Positions 34,596 to 47,040 of a stretch of DNA of 64,000 bases are shown piece by piece. Below the pieces are notes generated by a model. It ran no database searches, was not told where the DNA came from, and saw nothing but the letters and a program-made list of their open reading frames with translations. Source of the DNA: Crotalaria pallida. Its lineage: Eukaryota; Streptophyta; Magnoliopsida; Fabales; Fabaceae. The translations under genes and the position numbers were made by a program. The stretch is taken from positions 36,512,501-36,576,500 of the forward strand of contig CM075652.1 of assembly GCA_037953625.1 (NCBI GenBank), written 5' to 3'. How positions within the stretch are numbered: position 1 is the first letter of the stretch; every line of letters starts with the position of its first letter.

Positions 34596-36416
34596 CTAAG
34601 GTGAAAGCTTTCGGGTTCTCAAGGCTCTACTGATTCCTTTCATCGGAACTATCCGAAGAAACACATGGTCGCCTTCCAAAAATTCTACTGGCTTTCTCCT
34701 CTTATCAGCATAACTCTTCTGCCGACTCTGAGCTGCTTTCTTCTTTTCCTGAACCATCTTAATCTTCTCAGTTGTCTGCTGCACAATTTCTGGTCCAACA
34801 ACTAAGTTCTCCCCCACTTGAAACCAGCATAGCGGGGTTTGGCATTTCCTTCCATACAAAGCTTCAAATGGTGTCATTTCGATGCTTGCATGATAACTGT
34901 TGTTGTATGTGAATTCTGCAAGAGGTAACACTTGATCCCAACTTCCTTGCTCCTCAAGTGCACAAGCCCTCAATATATCTTCCAAAGACTGAATAGTTCT
35001 CTCCGTTTGACCATCCGTCTGTGGATGATACGCAGAACTCAACTTTAAGCTTGTTCCTATAGCGTTATGCAAACCCTTCCAAAACTGTGAAGCAAACCTA
35101 GGATCTTGATCCGACACAATAATTGAAGGCACTCCGTGTAGACGAACTACCTCCTTAATGTAGATCTGGGTAAGCTTATTCAAAGGATAGCGCATATTTA
35201 TCGGAATAAAATGCCCCGACTTAGTCAACCGATCCACAATCACCCAGATTGCATCATGATTTGCTATTGTCCTTGGCAAACCAGATACAAAATCCATTGA
35301 GATACTATCCGACTTCCATTGAGGGATGTCTAAGGGTTGCAACTGTCCTCCCGGTTTTTGATGCTCTACCTTAGCTTTCTGACAGATTAAACATGAAACC
35401 ACATACTCCGCGACATCCTTTTTCAAACCAGACCACCAAAACATTTTCTTCAAATCCTGATACATTTTGGTTGATCCAGGATGCATACTCATCCGACTAT
35501 TATGTGCTTCATCAAGAATAAATCTCCTAACCTCCTGATCTTTTGGTATGTAAATCCTTGTTCTGAAACGAAGGATTCCATCCGACCCAATCTTGAAATC
35601 TGGTTCCTTCCCCTCCAAACCTAATCTCATCTTTTCATTCAACTCCTCATCTACTTGTTGCAACTCCCGAATTCTTTCCAAGAATTCATTTGTGATTTGC
35701 AGCATTCCTAATTTGATGCTTGATGGTTCCACTTGCATCAACAAGCTCAAGTCTCTGAACTCCTCAATCAAAGCTGCTTCCTTCACCATCATTGCACTTA
35801 TGTGGATTGCTTTTCGACTCAAAGTATCTGCAACTACATTCGCCTTACCCGGATGGTAATGGAGTTTAAAGTCATAATCCTTCAAAAACTCCATCCACCT
35901 CCTTTGCCTCATATTCAACTCTTTTTGGTCGAACAGATATTTCAAACTCTTATGCTCACTAAATACTTGGAAAGTAGTGCCATAGAGATGATGTCTCCAT
36001 ATCTTTAAGGCAAACACAATCGCAGCTAACTCCAAATCGTGTGTCGGGTAATTCACTTCATGATTCTTCAACTGTCGTGATGCATAAGCCACTACTCTTC
36101 CTTCTTGCATCAACATACACCCAAGTCCTTGCTTAGATGCATCACAGTACACTTCAAAACTCTTATGAGGTTCAGGTAAGATTAACATAGGAGACGATGT
36201 TAACCTTCCCTTTAACTCTCGGAAACTACTTTCACACCTGTCATCCCACACAAACGGTTGATCTTTCCGAGTTAACTTGGTCAAAGGCAATGCAATCTTG
36301 GAAAATCCTTCTATAAACCGACGATAGTATCCAGCCAACCCTAAGAAACTTCTCACCTTAGTCACATTCTTAGGCTGTTCCCATTTCAACACTGAACTCA
36401 CCTTTGCTGGATCCAC
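34596..36416 (-). pseudogene. RNase H-integrase, copy 2
   Basis: 606 codons open. Differs from 15651-17471 by Thr to Asn near the start (QPKNVTK) and a few silent changes. Same SEHKSLKY alteration and same catalytic integrase residues. Confidence 0.92.
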
Positions 36417-36463
36417 CGCAATTCCTTCCTAAGAGATCACATGCCCAAGAAACTATACTTCAT

Positions 36464-37012
36464 TCAACCAAACTCACCTTTGGCATACAACTGCTTCTTC
36501 TTCAAGACCTTCAACACAATCCTGAGATGTTCTTCATGCTCCTCCAGACTCTTAGAATAGACCAAAATATCATCTATGAACACCACTACAAACAAATCCA
36601 GGTATGGTCTAAAGATCTGGTTCATATAATCCATGAAAATAGCAGGTGAATTAGTCAATCCGAACGACATCACAACATACTCATAATGACCGTATCGAGA
36701 TCGAAATGCAGTCTTGGGTATATCTTCCTCCTTTATCATGATCTGATGATAGCCCGATCTCAAATCAATCATTGAAAACACTGCATCTCCTCTAACTTGA
36801 TCCATAAGGTCATCAATCCTTGGCAAAGGATACATATTCTTAATGGTGACCTTATTCAACTGTCTATAGTCCACACACATTCTCATACTTCCATCCTTTT
36901 TCTTTACAAACAGTAGTGGAGCTCCCGAAGGCGAAACACTTGGCCTGATCATCTGTTTCTGCAACAACTCCTCTATCTGCTTTTTCATTTCTGCCATTTC
37001 CGGTGGTGCCAT
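36464..37012 (-). pseudogene. reverse transcriptase fragment, copy 2
   Basis: The deduced 182 residues are the same as at 17519-18067. FIDDILVYS present and the same frameshifted end. Confidence 0.92.
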
Positions 37013-37214
37013 TCTATAAGGAGCAATAGAGATGGGACCAGCTCCAGGAACTAAGTCAATCCCAAACTCTATTTCTCGCTTCGGAGGTAATCCTGGTATC
37101 TCTTCAGGAAATACTTCCGGAAATTATCTCAGCACAGGAATCTCTTCGATTGGCATTATCTCTTCTTCTCCGGTAGCAGAGAATAAATACATGTAACCTT
37201 TGGGTTCAAGGGTT

Positions 37215-37820
37215 TTATATTGGATTGTCTTTATCTCGCAATTGATGATCACTTGGTTCTTTATCAACCAATAAGATCACATCTAATTGTAACTTAGGGA
37301 GACAAACCAAATCTACTTTAGAAACACGACCCAAGATTTCAACTTCACACCCTAAGCAAACCTTAGAGATAAAGATGGGTATTCCAGTAGGGGTATCTAT
37401 ACTAAGATAACAAGGCGAATCAGAAACAACAAGATTCAACCTACTCACACATTCAGAAGAAACATAAGAATGAGTAGCGCCAGAATCAAACATAATCTTG
37501 CAAGGTTGATCATTAAGCAAAAAGTTACCACTCAGGGTAAACACTTTGCCTTGCACCACAGACTTGCCAGCAGATCCTTTTGCAGGTTCTTTGCAATCAC
37601 GAGCAAAATGACCTTCCTTTCCGCAATTGAAACATCCTCCTGTGGTCCAGCAGACTTGACCATGGTGATAACGTTTACACTTCTCACAATAAGGGGCATT
37701 ATTGCGAGACTTGTTCCTGTTATCAATCACAGCCTCACCCTTTCCTTTGTTCTTCTGAGCATATGGACCATTATTCCGGTGATCATATCTTCTTCCTCTG
37801 TGGTCCATAACTCTGTCCAC
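37215..37820 (-). pseudogene. zinc knuckle and protease, copy 2
   Basis: As 18270-18875, with Gln to Glu in the knuckle (CFNCGKEGHFARDC) and Cys to Ser near the end. FDSGATHSY kept. Confidence 0.88.
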
Positions 37821-37944
37821 TACCCTTTCCTTGGCTTCCTACCAACTCAGCCTTCTTATCATCTTCATACATTCTGCACATATCCACAAGTGCAGGAAAA
37901 CTCTGAATTCTCTGGTAACTAAAGATAGACTTTAACTCCGGTCT

Positions 37945-38520
37945 CTATCCACCTTCAAACTTGATACACTTACTCCTTTCATCAGGGTTATTCAAGTAGT
38001 AGGGAGAATATTTCATCAACTCCTTAAACCTAGCAGCATATTCTATTACACTCATATCTCCCTGTTTCAATTGCATGAACTCTACCTCCTTCTTTCTCCT
38101 TAAATCTTCTAGAAAGTATTTATTACGAAATTTCTCCGTAAACACTCCCCAGCTGATTGCTATTCTCTCAAAGTTCGGCAATTGCACCGTATGATCCCAC
38201 CAGTTCTCAGCCTCCCCATGAAGCATATAAACTGCATATGTTACCTTTTGATCATACGAACAGTCTAAAGTTCTGAAAATCTTGTTGATTTCATACAACC
38301 ACTTATTTTCCTCATCAGGTTTGTATCCTCCTTCAAACCTTGGTGGGTTGCACTTTCTAAACTCCGACAGAGTCTTTGCATCATGATTTACCTCATTACC
38401 AACATGTGGGTTACCAGCTCGTCCTTGTGGTGGCTGTTGTTGCTGCTGCTACATACCTTCCAGCACGATCGTAATACGCTCTAACATCTCATTCGTATAA
38501 TTCCTATTTCTGGTTGCCAT
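37945..38520 (-). pseudogene. gag, copy 2, with an extra stop
   Basis: Start at 38520 and TAG at codon 24 as in copy 1. Copy 2 also has TAG near 37948 where copy 1 has CAG (FEGGQRPELKS), so this nonsense change arose after the duplication. Confidence 0.88.
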
Positions 38521-38681
38521 AGAAAGACCTGCACTATGGGCTTTGGGTCACTTAAAAGGTCTTTTAAAACATAAGCTCAACTAGCTTATTTGACTAACTT
38601 ACTCAAACATATTCAAATAACATTGAATATTATACTTATCTGCATCGTCAGGACAGGACCATTGCTCTGATACCACCAACG

Positions 38682-40157
38682 TGTGACACCCTTGTTTTAT
38701 ATCTTGAAAATAATAAATATTTCCAAATATAGAATACTTGCTATCCAAAAATTTGGTTTAGAAAATTTTTCCTTTTTAACTTATACTTGCTCATTTATAA
38801 ACACATTTAACCTTGACAAATAATTTGAATTCGGCTTAATGATACCTTTATTACAAAAGCCTTTTGAGACAACGCCTTTTTAATATAATAAAACATATCT
38901 GTAGTGTTGATTAAAAACATATTGATTGTCTCTTGAGCTTAATTGGATTTGTATAATATAAACTTATTTGTCGAATCCTTTTTAACCAAAATCAGAGTAT
39001 GTGGAAGTAAGAATAATACTTGTGGGGCACTGTTGAGGTAAAACATCATATATATATATATAGATATATCATAAGATAAACACCCCCACCAATATCAAAG
39101 TAGCAAGTATCAAAGTCGAGATAACAAGTTTTAGTGAAACATATACATAACTAGCTTCTCCAAATAAACCTCACTCTAAGACCTCTCAAAAATATGTACA
39201 ATATATAACAAAGTCAAAATAGAAGTCCCAGAGCAGGTCATCCATGTCCTCAGCAGCTCCTTTGATCCTCTGCAGCTCTATCCCTAGACCTAGGATCCAA
39301 AACATCTATGCTATGCAAGCTCCTAGGAACCAGCAGGTCCACCTCGAGTAGAAACAGTAGGCTCGACAGAAACCTCCTCCTCGTCCTCATCCTCGATGGG
39401 ATCCTCCTCGACCTCGCCCGACTGTGCAGAGACCCCACCCCTGGGCCTAGGATCTGCAGAAGCAGTCCTCTCAAAGTCAGCCGGACCAGGAGAAGGACTC
39501 TCCTTAGTAACAACGCCATGTGAAGAAGGATGAGTACGAGTGGCAGATCTAAAACGAAAACTATGAAATCGATGCACTGGTCGAGCCAGGGGTGATCCTC
39601 TATATGAGTAAAAGGGTGGAACATGCATAGTATAGACTATCGGGATCCTAAACCTACGAGGTCGTACCCGAACCAAAGGGTTAGGGTGGTAGAGAGTAAT
39701 CTCCACCTCCCCCTCAAAGGTGGCTCGGTGCTCCTCGTAAGTCCATATACCACTAGGGATAGGGCGTATCTCGATGCAGGCTAGGTATCTGGCCATCACC
39801 TAAACAGGGCATAAGGAGTAAGTATACACATATACATAATCAATAAAGACTAAAATACAAGCACAGGTATATCATGGACAGACAATAATGCAAGTACATA
39901 TGAGCACACCAATTTTCAACATTATATCTCTTATAATGCAAGTGGCATGATGCATGATTTCCATCCACAACTGAGGCCTCCAATACTAATCCATCTCGGA
40001 CGTCCATCCAATACACCAATGTGTTCCCATAACACTAACATACGTTCCCAGAACGTATGGCAAACCATACTTGGAAAACAAACATCACTCCCAGAGTGTG
40101 CATCACGTTCCCAGAACGCATAAAACCATGTCCCAGACACTGGCCACATTCCCAGAA
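38682..40157 (-). mobile_element. I-b 5' LTR, distal part, copy 2
   Basis: Equals 19737-21214. Continues beyond II-a at 48027. The split hairpin has arm CACATTC, with CAGAA repeated on both sides of the insertion. Confidence 0.94.
39323..39796 (-). CDS. LTR-encoded ORF, I-b 5' LTR copy 2
   Basis: 157 codons, open, as at 20380-20853, with Ser to Gly before VVTKES. The ATG lies 3 nt after the AG acceptor. Confidence 0.65.
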   Translation of the reverse strand: MARYLACIEIRPIPSGIWTYEEHRATFEGEVEITLYHPNPLVRVRPRRFRIPIVYTMHVPPFYSYRGSPLARPVHRFHSFRFRSATRTHPSSHGVVTKESPSPGPADFERTASADPRPRGGVSAQSGEVEEDPIEDEDEEEVSVEPTVSTRGGPAGS

Positions 40158-42486
40158 TGTAACACCCCAAAATTTTAATCCCCGATTAATGAAATGTTAA
40201 TTATAAAAATTAATTATAATTAATGATTTCTATTTTAATCCTTGATTAAAATTCTCTGTTATGTATTTGGGAGATGTGTTTGAATTTATTTAATAAATAT
40301 AATTATGCATGAAATAGATATTTTTCATATTATTCCCTGGGTTGGGACCTAGAAGTAAATATAGGAAAGATTTTGGAGGGAAAGTAAATAAAATAATTAT
40401 TTTTCAAAAACTGGGCAAAATACTCGAGTACTTTCTGAAATACTCGAGTATTCTGGACAGAGTTGCACGAGTTAGTGCGTTGACACGAAATCACCACCAC
40501 TCCACGTCTATGGAGGTCGTGTCGACCTGCATGAGCCTTCTCCCCTCCTATTTAAGCCTATCAACACCGAATTCGTGAAGGATTTGGCAAAGCTTGGGTT
40601 GTTGAGCAAGTTAGGGTTCTTGATTTACTTCCTTCGATTCTCCTTCTCTGAGTCAAATTGAGTAACAAATCATACACGAATACAAAGCTCACATCACGAG
40701 CTTTGTATAAACACCAAAATCGTGAGGTTTGAGTGAGTGTGGTGAAAGAATCAAGGCTTGGAAGTGGAGCTGTTCTTTGTCAAGTTTTTGTCTGGAGCCT
40801 ACTTTGATTCTGATTTCTGGTAAGCTCACGAGTCTCTGAGTCCCAAATTCGATTTCTCTAGTTAGTATGTGTTGCATAGAGTCCAGAAAATCTAATTTCC
40901 CCAATTGTTATCTCTGTTTTCCATGTAAACCAATTCAATTTTTGTGATGCACTCAAACTGTCCTGCATGTGATACTCAAAGTGGTTTCTGGGGTTGGAGA
41001 GCTTTCTCTTGGGAATTCTCTGTTGCTATACGTCTGAGAGGTAAGGGGAAGTGGTTTTATGCACTAGATAAAGTTTGAATTTCATTATTTTCATTAGAGA
41101 GCCACCAAGAGGCTCTAAGGGCTTAGATTGAATAGGAACTTTGGTTTGGAGACCAATTTATGCTCTATGGTTGTTTGGAGCAAGTTTCTCATGATGCATG
41201 CAAGCTGTAATAAACACTATTTTATGAGTTTGTTGATTATTTTGCAATTTCAGGTGTTAAGTTGTAAAATTATATGTTTTATGCATTAATGATTGATTCC
41301 CTGTCAAATCTGTAATTTGATATGAATTGAGTGTTGTAACATGTTCATTATATAGTATATGAACTCTGTTGATCATTGGATTGGACTAAAAATGATTAGG
41401 ATTGAAAATGGTGTGTTAAAACCAAGATATCAGTCTGTTCTGCAATAAAACACTCGAGTATTAGGCTGGTTACTCGAGTAAAATTTTGGCAAAACAATGT
41501 ATTTTGAGCAAGAACACTCGAGTACCATGCCCAGCACTCGAGTAATCGAGTGTTGCATGGGATATGTTAAGGTAAATCACTTGAGTAATGCAGGGGTCAC
41601 TCGAGTATTCTGGAAATGCTGAAGAACACTCGAGTAACTCATGAATCACTCGAGTATTTTTATGAATCTGAAACCCAAATCCCAGAAAGACATGAACACT
41701 CGAGTAGTTTGAAGAACACTGGAGTAATCTGGAAATAGTTGAAGAACACTCGAGTCTTCTGAAGAACACTCGAGTAATTTACCCAAAATCTTAAAAATAC
41801 CATTTCAATTCTGAATCATTTAATTAATAATTGAACGACAATAATCCAAGGGATCTAGACTTAAAAGAAATTGATTAATATGAGTGTACCATTTGGATGA
41901 CGGGATGTGCTCGGGTGGCACGTATTATATATTAACCAATTTCCTTTAAGTTTAAACATGATGCATTCATTTGGAGTTTGGATGGTAGGTCGTTTATCAT
42001 GTTTTAGTAACATGAGGAGGGCCTCTGGGAGTGCCAATACGCTTGCTTGATGACACGTTGAAGACGTGGTCGGCTTAGTGGATGCCGATATGGTTATACC
42101 GTTTGGATGACAGACCGTTTGGAAGACGGGAGGTGCTCGGGTGGCACGGATTCCAAACTTGTCGTGTACGTTCTTGGTGAATGTACGAAATGTTGTATAC
42201 CTAGGAATACAATGCACTGATGAGTGTTGGGTTGTCAGGGATGGACGTCAGAGAGTGACATAGATTAATGGAGATAGGTTTGAGAGTTAAATTCATGCAT
42301 CATGCCATTCATTTAAATTAACTGTGATAAATTAAACAAGTGTAAGCATTCTACTTGCATTCAATACCCGCTAAGTGCTAAATGTGATTGATGTTCATTG
42401 TTGCCTATTTACATATTCATATTGTACATATTTAAACTCTGTTGATTATGTGTATAGAATTGCTTAACCCTATGCCCTTGTAGGTG

Positions 42487-42680
42487 ATGTCTCGATACAT
42501 CGCTTGCATCGAGATCCAGCCACTTCCTAGTGGCACATGGATCTATGAGGACCATCGCGCGGTGTTCGAGGGAGAGGTAGAGATTACCTTCTACCACCCG
42601 AACCCGTTGATTTGATTTTGTCCTCGTAGATTTAGGATTCCCATCATATACACTATGCATGTACCCCCGTTTTACACATA
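42487..42680 (+). pseudogene. LTR ORF of II-a, 5' part
   Basis: MSRYIACIEIQPLPSGTWIY onward, following TGTAG/GTG, the counterpart of the family I ORF. In-frame TGA at 42613-42615 in place of the Arg codon (CGA in II-b). The CACTA element then splits the frame at a Tyr codon. Confidence 0.75.
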
Positions 42681-42699
42681 CATAGTACAAAAAACACAT

Positions 42700-43040
42700 T
42701 TTAGACCAGTTGATTCAGACCGGTTCCGTGCGGAACCAGTCTCTTAATGGACATTTGTTAAAACTAGACTGGTTACTTTGTATAACCAGTCTGAAAATAT
42801 ATTAAATAAGACTGGTTCCACAAGGAACCAGGAACCAGTCTCTTTTTGGGTCTTTTGTCAAAATCAGACTGGTTCCGCACTGAACCAGTCTCATACACCA
42901 GTACAAATCAGACTGGTTCCGCACTGAACCAGTCTCTTTAGATCCCTTTATTAAGACCGGTTCCGTGCTGAACCGGTCTGGAATTGGCATTAAGTTCAAA
43001 TGAGAGTGGTTCATTTAGACAACCAGTCTAAAAAATATAT
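42700..43040. repeat. left subterminal repeats of the CACTA element
   Basis: Many AGACTGGTT / AACCAGTCT motifs in both orientations, several joined as short palindromes (GACTGGTTCCGCACTGAACCAGTC type). Such subterminal arrays are the usual transposase-binding zone of CACTA elements. Confidence 0.8.
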
Positions 43041-43089
43041 TAATTGTTCCCCTGTGCACTGCACGGACAAGTATATGTTTAAAAAAAAA

Positions 43090-43550
43090 TAAAAAATGCA
43101 GGTGTGTGTAGTGTAAGGAACCTAGGTCCCTTCTTCCCCATTTGAGCCGCCAACCCCCTTTCTCACCCCTCATTCGATCTCTCTCCCCTCTCTCTCACAA
43201 TACGCTTTCTCTCTCTCCCTCGTCGGTTTCTCTCTCTCCTCCCTCAAACGACCGCTCCTCCAGTCACGGATCCGCCACCGCCATTCCTCCATTACCGTAC
43301 GTCCTCTCCCAGTTGCGCTTCGCGACTCTCTTCCTCCCTGAGTCGCGATATCGCCGCCGCCACCTCCATGGACGGAGCTCATGTCCTCCGCCTCGGTTCC
43401 CTCTTCCCATTCGCGACCCTCAAGTTCGTTCCATTCAGGTTGGTTCAATCTCAAGGTTCGTTTAGCTTTTCATTATTTTTCAGCTATGTACTTTCTCTCA
43501 CTCATTCGAATCTCCATTCCTTTTTGCAGAACCCTATTTCTTATTCTTAT
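43090..43550 (+). pseudogene. captured 5' exon-like block, gene not recognised
   Basis: C-rich and T-rich 5'-UTR-like sequence (43130-43360), then ATG at 43368 opening MDGAHVLRLGSLFPFATLKF. A possible donor AAG/GTTCGT lies near 43455. Base composition contrasts with the AT-rich surroundings. It may be the first exon of the captured gene or come from another gene. Confidence 0.35.
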
Positions 43551-43551
43551 A

Positions 43552-43901
43552 CTCCCTCTGTTTCATAATGTTTGGCCTTTTAGGCCTGGGCACACAGATT
43601 AAGAAAGTGTTGATTATTGTAAGTATTATGTATGATTTGTCCAAAATGTCCCTATTTAATCCTTATTGAAAATTGTAATGGTATTTAATTTTTATGAGTA
43701 AGTGTGTCCATTAATTAATGTATAGTGGTTTAGAGATGAGAGAGATGATAAAAGTAGAATTAATGAGGAGTAAGAGAAATTATTGAATGAAAGGTTAATA
43801 TTGGAAAAAAAAATATGTTTGTGTATTGAAAATGTAAAAGGCCAAACATTGTGAAACAAGAAAAAAAGGCTAAAAGGCCAAACATTGTGAAATAGAGGGA
43901 G
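43552..43901. mobile_element. Stowaway-like MITE (350 bp)
   Basis: Termini CTCCCTCTGTTTCATAATG and its inverted counterpart, ending GAAATAGAGGGAG, flanked by TA (43550-43551, 43902-43903). These are hallmarks of the Stowaway (Tc1/mariner-derived) group. The right terminal block is partly duplicated (a second GGCCAAACATTGTGAAA at about 43840). It lies in an intron-like part of the captured sequence. Confidence 0.9.
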
Positions 43902-44722
43902 TATTGATTAATTTTCGAATCCCTAATTCTGTTTTCATTTTTGCAGAACACTAATTACTTTCTCACTCGTTCTGAATTCCTAATTTTTAAGTTTTATGCA
44001 CATAGAACATGTTGGTATTTGTTAATTGCTATGCTTGCTTGTTATCTGTTTCATGTGTCTAAGTGAATGCCTATTGTATTCCTAGTTAATTTTGATTCCT
44101 TTACCAAAGCTAATTTTAATACAAAATCATCTTTACCCACACCATGAACTGTGGCATTATTAATGCCCTGCTGCTGTTGTATACTTGAATTGCTTTGCAT
44201 ATAATTTTTATGAAATACACGTTCTTATTGATAAAAAAATTTATGATGGTATTTGTTTACTCCTTATATATATATATAATTATATATATATTGATACAAG
44301 CACAAAGGCTAACAATGGAAATCTTATAATTCTCCATGAAATCTAAACAGAAATGCTACATTGGTTTAACTATTGATTGACATCACATGAAGGTAAGGGT
44401 TATAGCTTAGTATTCACTTTATTTCTTAGATCTCAGCTTTTAACTTCAGTTAAACTCTGTTTGGATGCTGTGAAAAGATTAATTAAGCTCCAAAATGGTT
44501 AATTTTATGCTCTTTTTGTTCTTCAAACATAATGTGTGCAGTGTCATTGAGTAGCCAAAAAAAATAATTTGCCTCTTTGGTTCCTGTGAGAACTTGGAAT
44601 CTATGGGATCAAATAATTGATTTTTATTCTCATTATATATATCCAATTAGTACCTTCTTTTTTTTTTGTATATGTTCAGTAAATTTTAATCTCGAAATTT
44701 GGTCTGCATTTGTAAGATAGAA

Positions 44723-45990
44723 CATTTCTAAAGCTACATTCCGGTGTCGTTTAACCAGGCTATTGGTGCTACCACGCCTTTCTTCACTGCGGTTTTCGCC
44801 TATGTGATTATGAGGCAAAGAGAGGCTTGGGATACTTATTGCACCCTTGTGCCTGTTGTTGCAGGGGTCATCATAGCTAGTAGGGTAACTATTTCCATCT
44901 TTAATATTTTGGTTCTTCAATGAATTTAGATGATGATACCTTTAAGGATTTAATTTTGATGCACTCTCAATCTGTCATTCAATTATACACTGATAGTTTG
45001 AGTCGCCATTAAAAGTATTTGACAATCGTAAATTCGTAATTGAATCAGAAGCTATACGTATAGAAATAAGAATTAGAAGAATAACACAATTTGCTTGATG
45101 TGTGAAAGTTCACTAGCAATTGCTTGTGTTTCTTATTTTACATTTTCTAAGAATATATATAGTTATTTCTTTTCTGCAGGGTGAACCAAGTTTTCATCTA
45201 TTGGGATTTCTCCTCTGTGTCTCATCAACTGCTGCCAGAGCATTTAAATCAGTGCTCCAAGCTATTTTGTTGTCCTCAGAAGAGTAATGATTCTATCTGT
45301 TTCAAATTTCAATCCTTATTGTAGGCTGTAGCAAGATAATGAATTGAAGAAGTTTTAAGCTCTCAGGCAACTTCATACAAATAGAAAAGATGAATAATAT
45401 TATCTATTTTCCTTTATGAACTGAATAATATTATAACTTTGATGTTTCTCAGAGAAAAGTTGAATTCTATGAATCTGCTTCTTTATATGGAACCAATAGC
45501 AACATTGGTCTTGCTTCCTGCAACACTATTGATGGAGGAGAAAGTGATCTGGATCACATTAGATCTTGTCAAAAAGGATACCAGAATTATCTGGTATCTT
45601 CTCTTCAGTTCTTCTCTTGCATATTTTGTGAACTTGACTAATTTTTTGGTGACAGACCGTACAAGTGCATTGACTCTACAGGTATGCACTAATTTTTTGC
45701 TTACTGGTATTCTTTTTAAGGTTTGCTTAATTAGGTATATGGATTGGATGATTTGCCAAATATCTCAGTATCATGTTTCTTCTTTTGGAGTCTGAATGTT
45801 ATTTATCAAATCTTAACAGGTTTTAGGAAATGCAAAGGGAGCAGTAGCAGTAGCAAAAGGTTTAAGCGAAGGGGTACTGCTGCAAGGTATTTCTGTTATT
45901 GTGAGCATCTTTCTGAGGTTCAAGCGAAGGGTTCTGCTGCAAGGTATTTCTGTCATTGACAAGGATTGTGTATACCTTAGTTATTTTTGA
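44723..45990 (+). pseudogene. captured nucleotide-sugar / triose-phosphate translocator-type gene fragment
   Basis: Four exon-like blocks with consensus splice sites. Exon a ends 44884 (VSFNQAIGATTPFFTAVFAY, then REAWDTYCTLVPVVAGVIIAS). Exon b runs 45180 to about 45280 (GEPSFHLLGFLLC, ARAFKSVLQAILLSSEE). Exon c is 45453-45681 (EKLNSMNLLLYM, LVTDRTSALTLQ). Exon d runs from 45820 (VLGNAKGAVAV). These match the C-terminal half of plant NST-KT/TPT membrane transporters, which move UDP-sugars or phosphorylated sugars across Golgi or plastid membranes. The start of exon a carries a one-base deletion. After GAVAV the frame departs from the family, with a ~40 bp internal tandem repeat (about 45860-45955), and ends at TGA 45988-45990. 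A captured, non-functional gene piece. Confidence 0.85.
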
Positions 45991-46430
45991 TTTTCATTAG
46001 GAATCTATTATTGTTTTTGAGATACATTCATCACTATTATTAATGATGTAAAAATATGAATGATAATTTCCTTACAAATAGGTTGCTAGGTTCCTTTTAT
46101 ATTTGTGTGTTAATTTTCTTACAAATGTTGCAGGAATGTATACTTGGCCTTGATCAAAATATAAGGTGGACAGTGTAGCTTATAAAAGGAATGTTGCTAG
46201 GTTGCAGGAATGTATACATGGCCTTGGATCAAAATATAAGTAGGTTGTTAGGTTCCTTATAATATAAGGAATGTTGCAGGAATGTTCTTCAGTTACACAC
46301 TCTCATTTTGTGTAACTTATGTTAGTTTCACTTGGCATAGGAATGTATACTTTGCCTTGATCAAACTTGTAGTAGATATACATACATATATATAACGTGG
46401 TTTTTATAATATAATTTTAGCATCTAGTTA
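45991..46430 (+). repeat. short duplicated blocks after the captured gene
   Basis: The string GGTTGCAGGAATGTATAC, followed by TTGGCCTTGATCAAAATATAAG, recurs about three times in variants (46080-46350). Probably a rearranged 3' part of the captured gene. No coding signal. Confidence 0.5.
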
Positions 46431-46439
46431 TTATTTATT

Positions 46440-47040
46440 AGTTTTATTATATTCATGTCCTTTTTAATTGAGACCAGTTAAAAATACTAAACGAGACTGG
46501 TTAAAAATTTAATTGAGACCAATTTAAATGAGACCGGTTCAAAACAGTCAATGAGACTGATTCAAAATGAGACCGGTTCAAAACACTCAATGAGACTGGT
46601 TAAAAATTTAATTGAAACTAGTTCAAATCACTCAATGAGACTAGTCCAAAATACTCAATGAGACTGGTTATTTTTTAATTTTCAGACCGGTTCAAATCAC
46701 TCAATCAGACTGGTTCATAGTTTAATTGAGACCGGTTCAAAATGCTCAATGAGACCGGTTCATCTTTTAAAACAGACCGGTTCAAAATGCTCAATGAGAC
46801 TGGTTCATCTTTTAAAACAGACCGGTTAAAAATGCTAAATGAGACTAGTTCATAAATCAATAGAGACCGGTTATTTTTTAATTTTCAGACTGGTTCCGAA
46901 CCAGTCTGTTTAGTTGGGAACCAGACCGGTTCGGAACCAGTCTCATTTAAAGACACAGCAATAAGACCACCACTTTTGAGACTAGTTCAAAACCAGTCTC
47001 AAATGGGGTGCGGAACCGGTCTGAAATGGTCAATCTGTAC
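46440..47040. repeat. right subterminal repeats of the CACTA element
   Basis: More than 20 GAGACYGGTT motifs (often AATGAGACTGGTTCA), mostly in one orientation, with inverted AACCAGTCTC near 46900-47000. Counterpart of 42700-43040. Confidence 0.85.

Larger units (their letters stand above)
34209..38681 (-). mobile_element. I-b internal region, copy 2
   Basis: Same organisation as 15264-19736: PPT 34209-34224, PBS 38664-38675. Nearly all disabling changes are shared with copy 1, so the element was dead before the duplication. Confidence 0.9.
23714..42655 (+). repeat. tandem segmental duplication, copy 2 (~18.94 kb)
   Basis: Second copy of 4786-23712. It ends 25 bp before the first base of the CACTA element. 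Differences seen include a longer A-run (24746-24769), a longer AT run (28335-28355), GTCACAT for GTCACAG near 36365, a new TAG in gag near 37948, and a cluster of seven changes in the last ~650 bp. Confidence 0.97.

Noticed and set aside
4786..42655. Duplication as a pure assembly error
   Set aside because: Not excluded, but copies differ at scattered sites and the junction is a clean microhomology joint with different sequence on each outer side, as expected of a real tandem duplication.
43142..43465. 107-codon Ser/Pro-rich ORF in the CACTA element as a gene
   Set aside because: UTR-like pyrimidine-rich sequence, open by composition. Listed only as an exon-like block.
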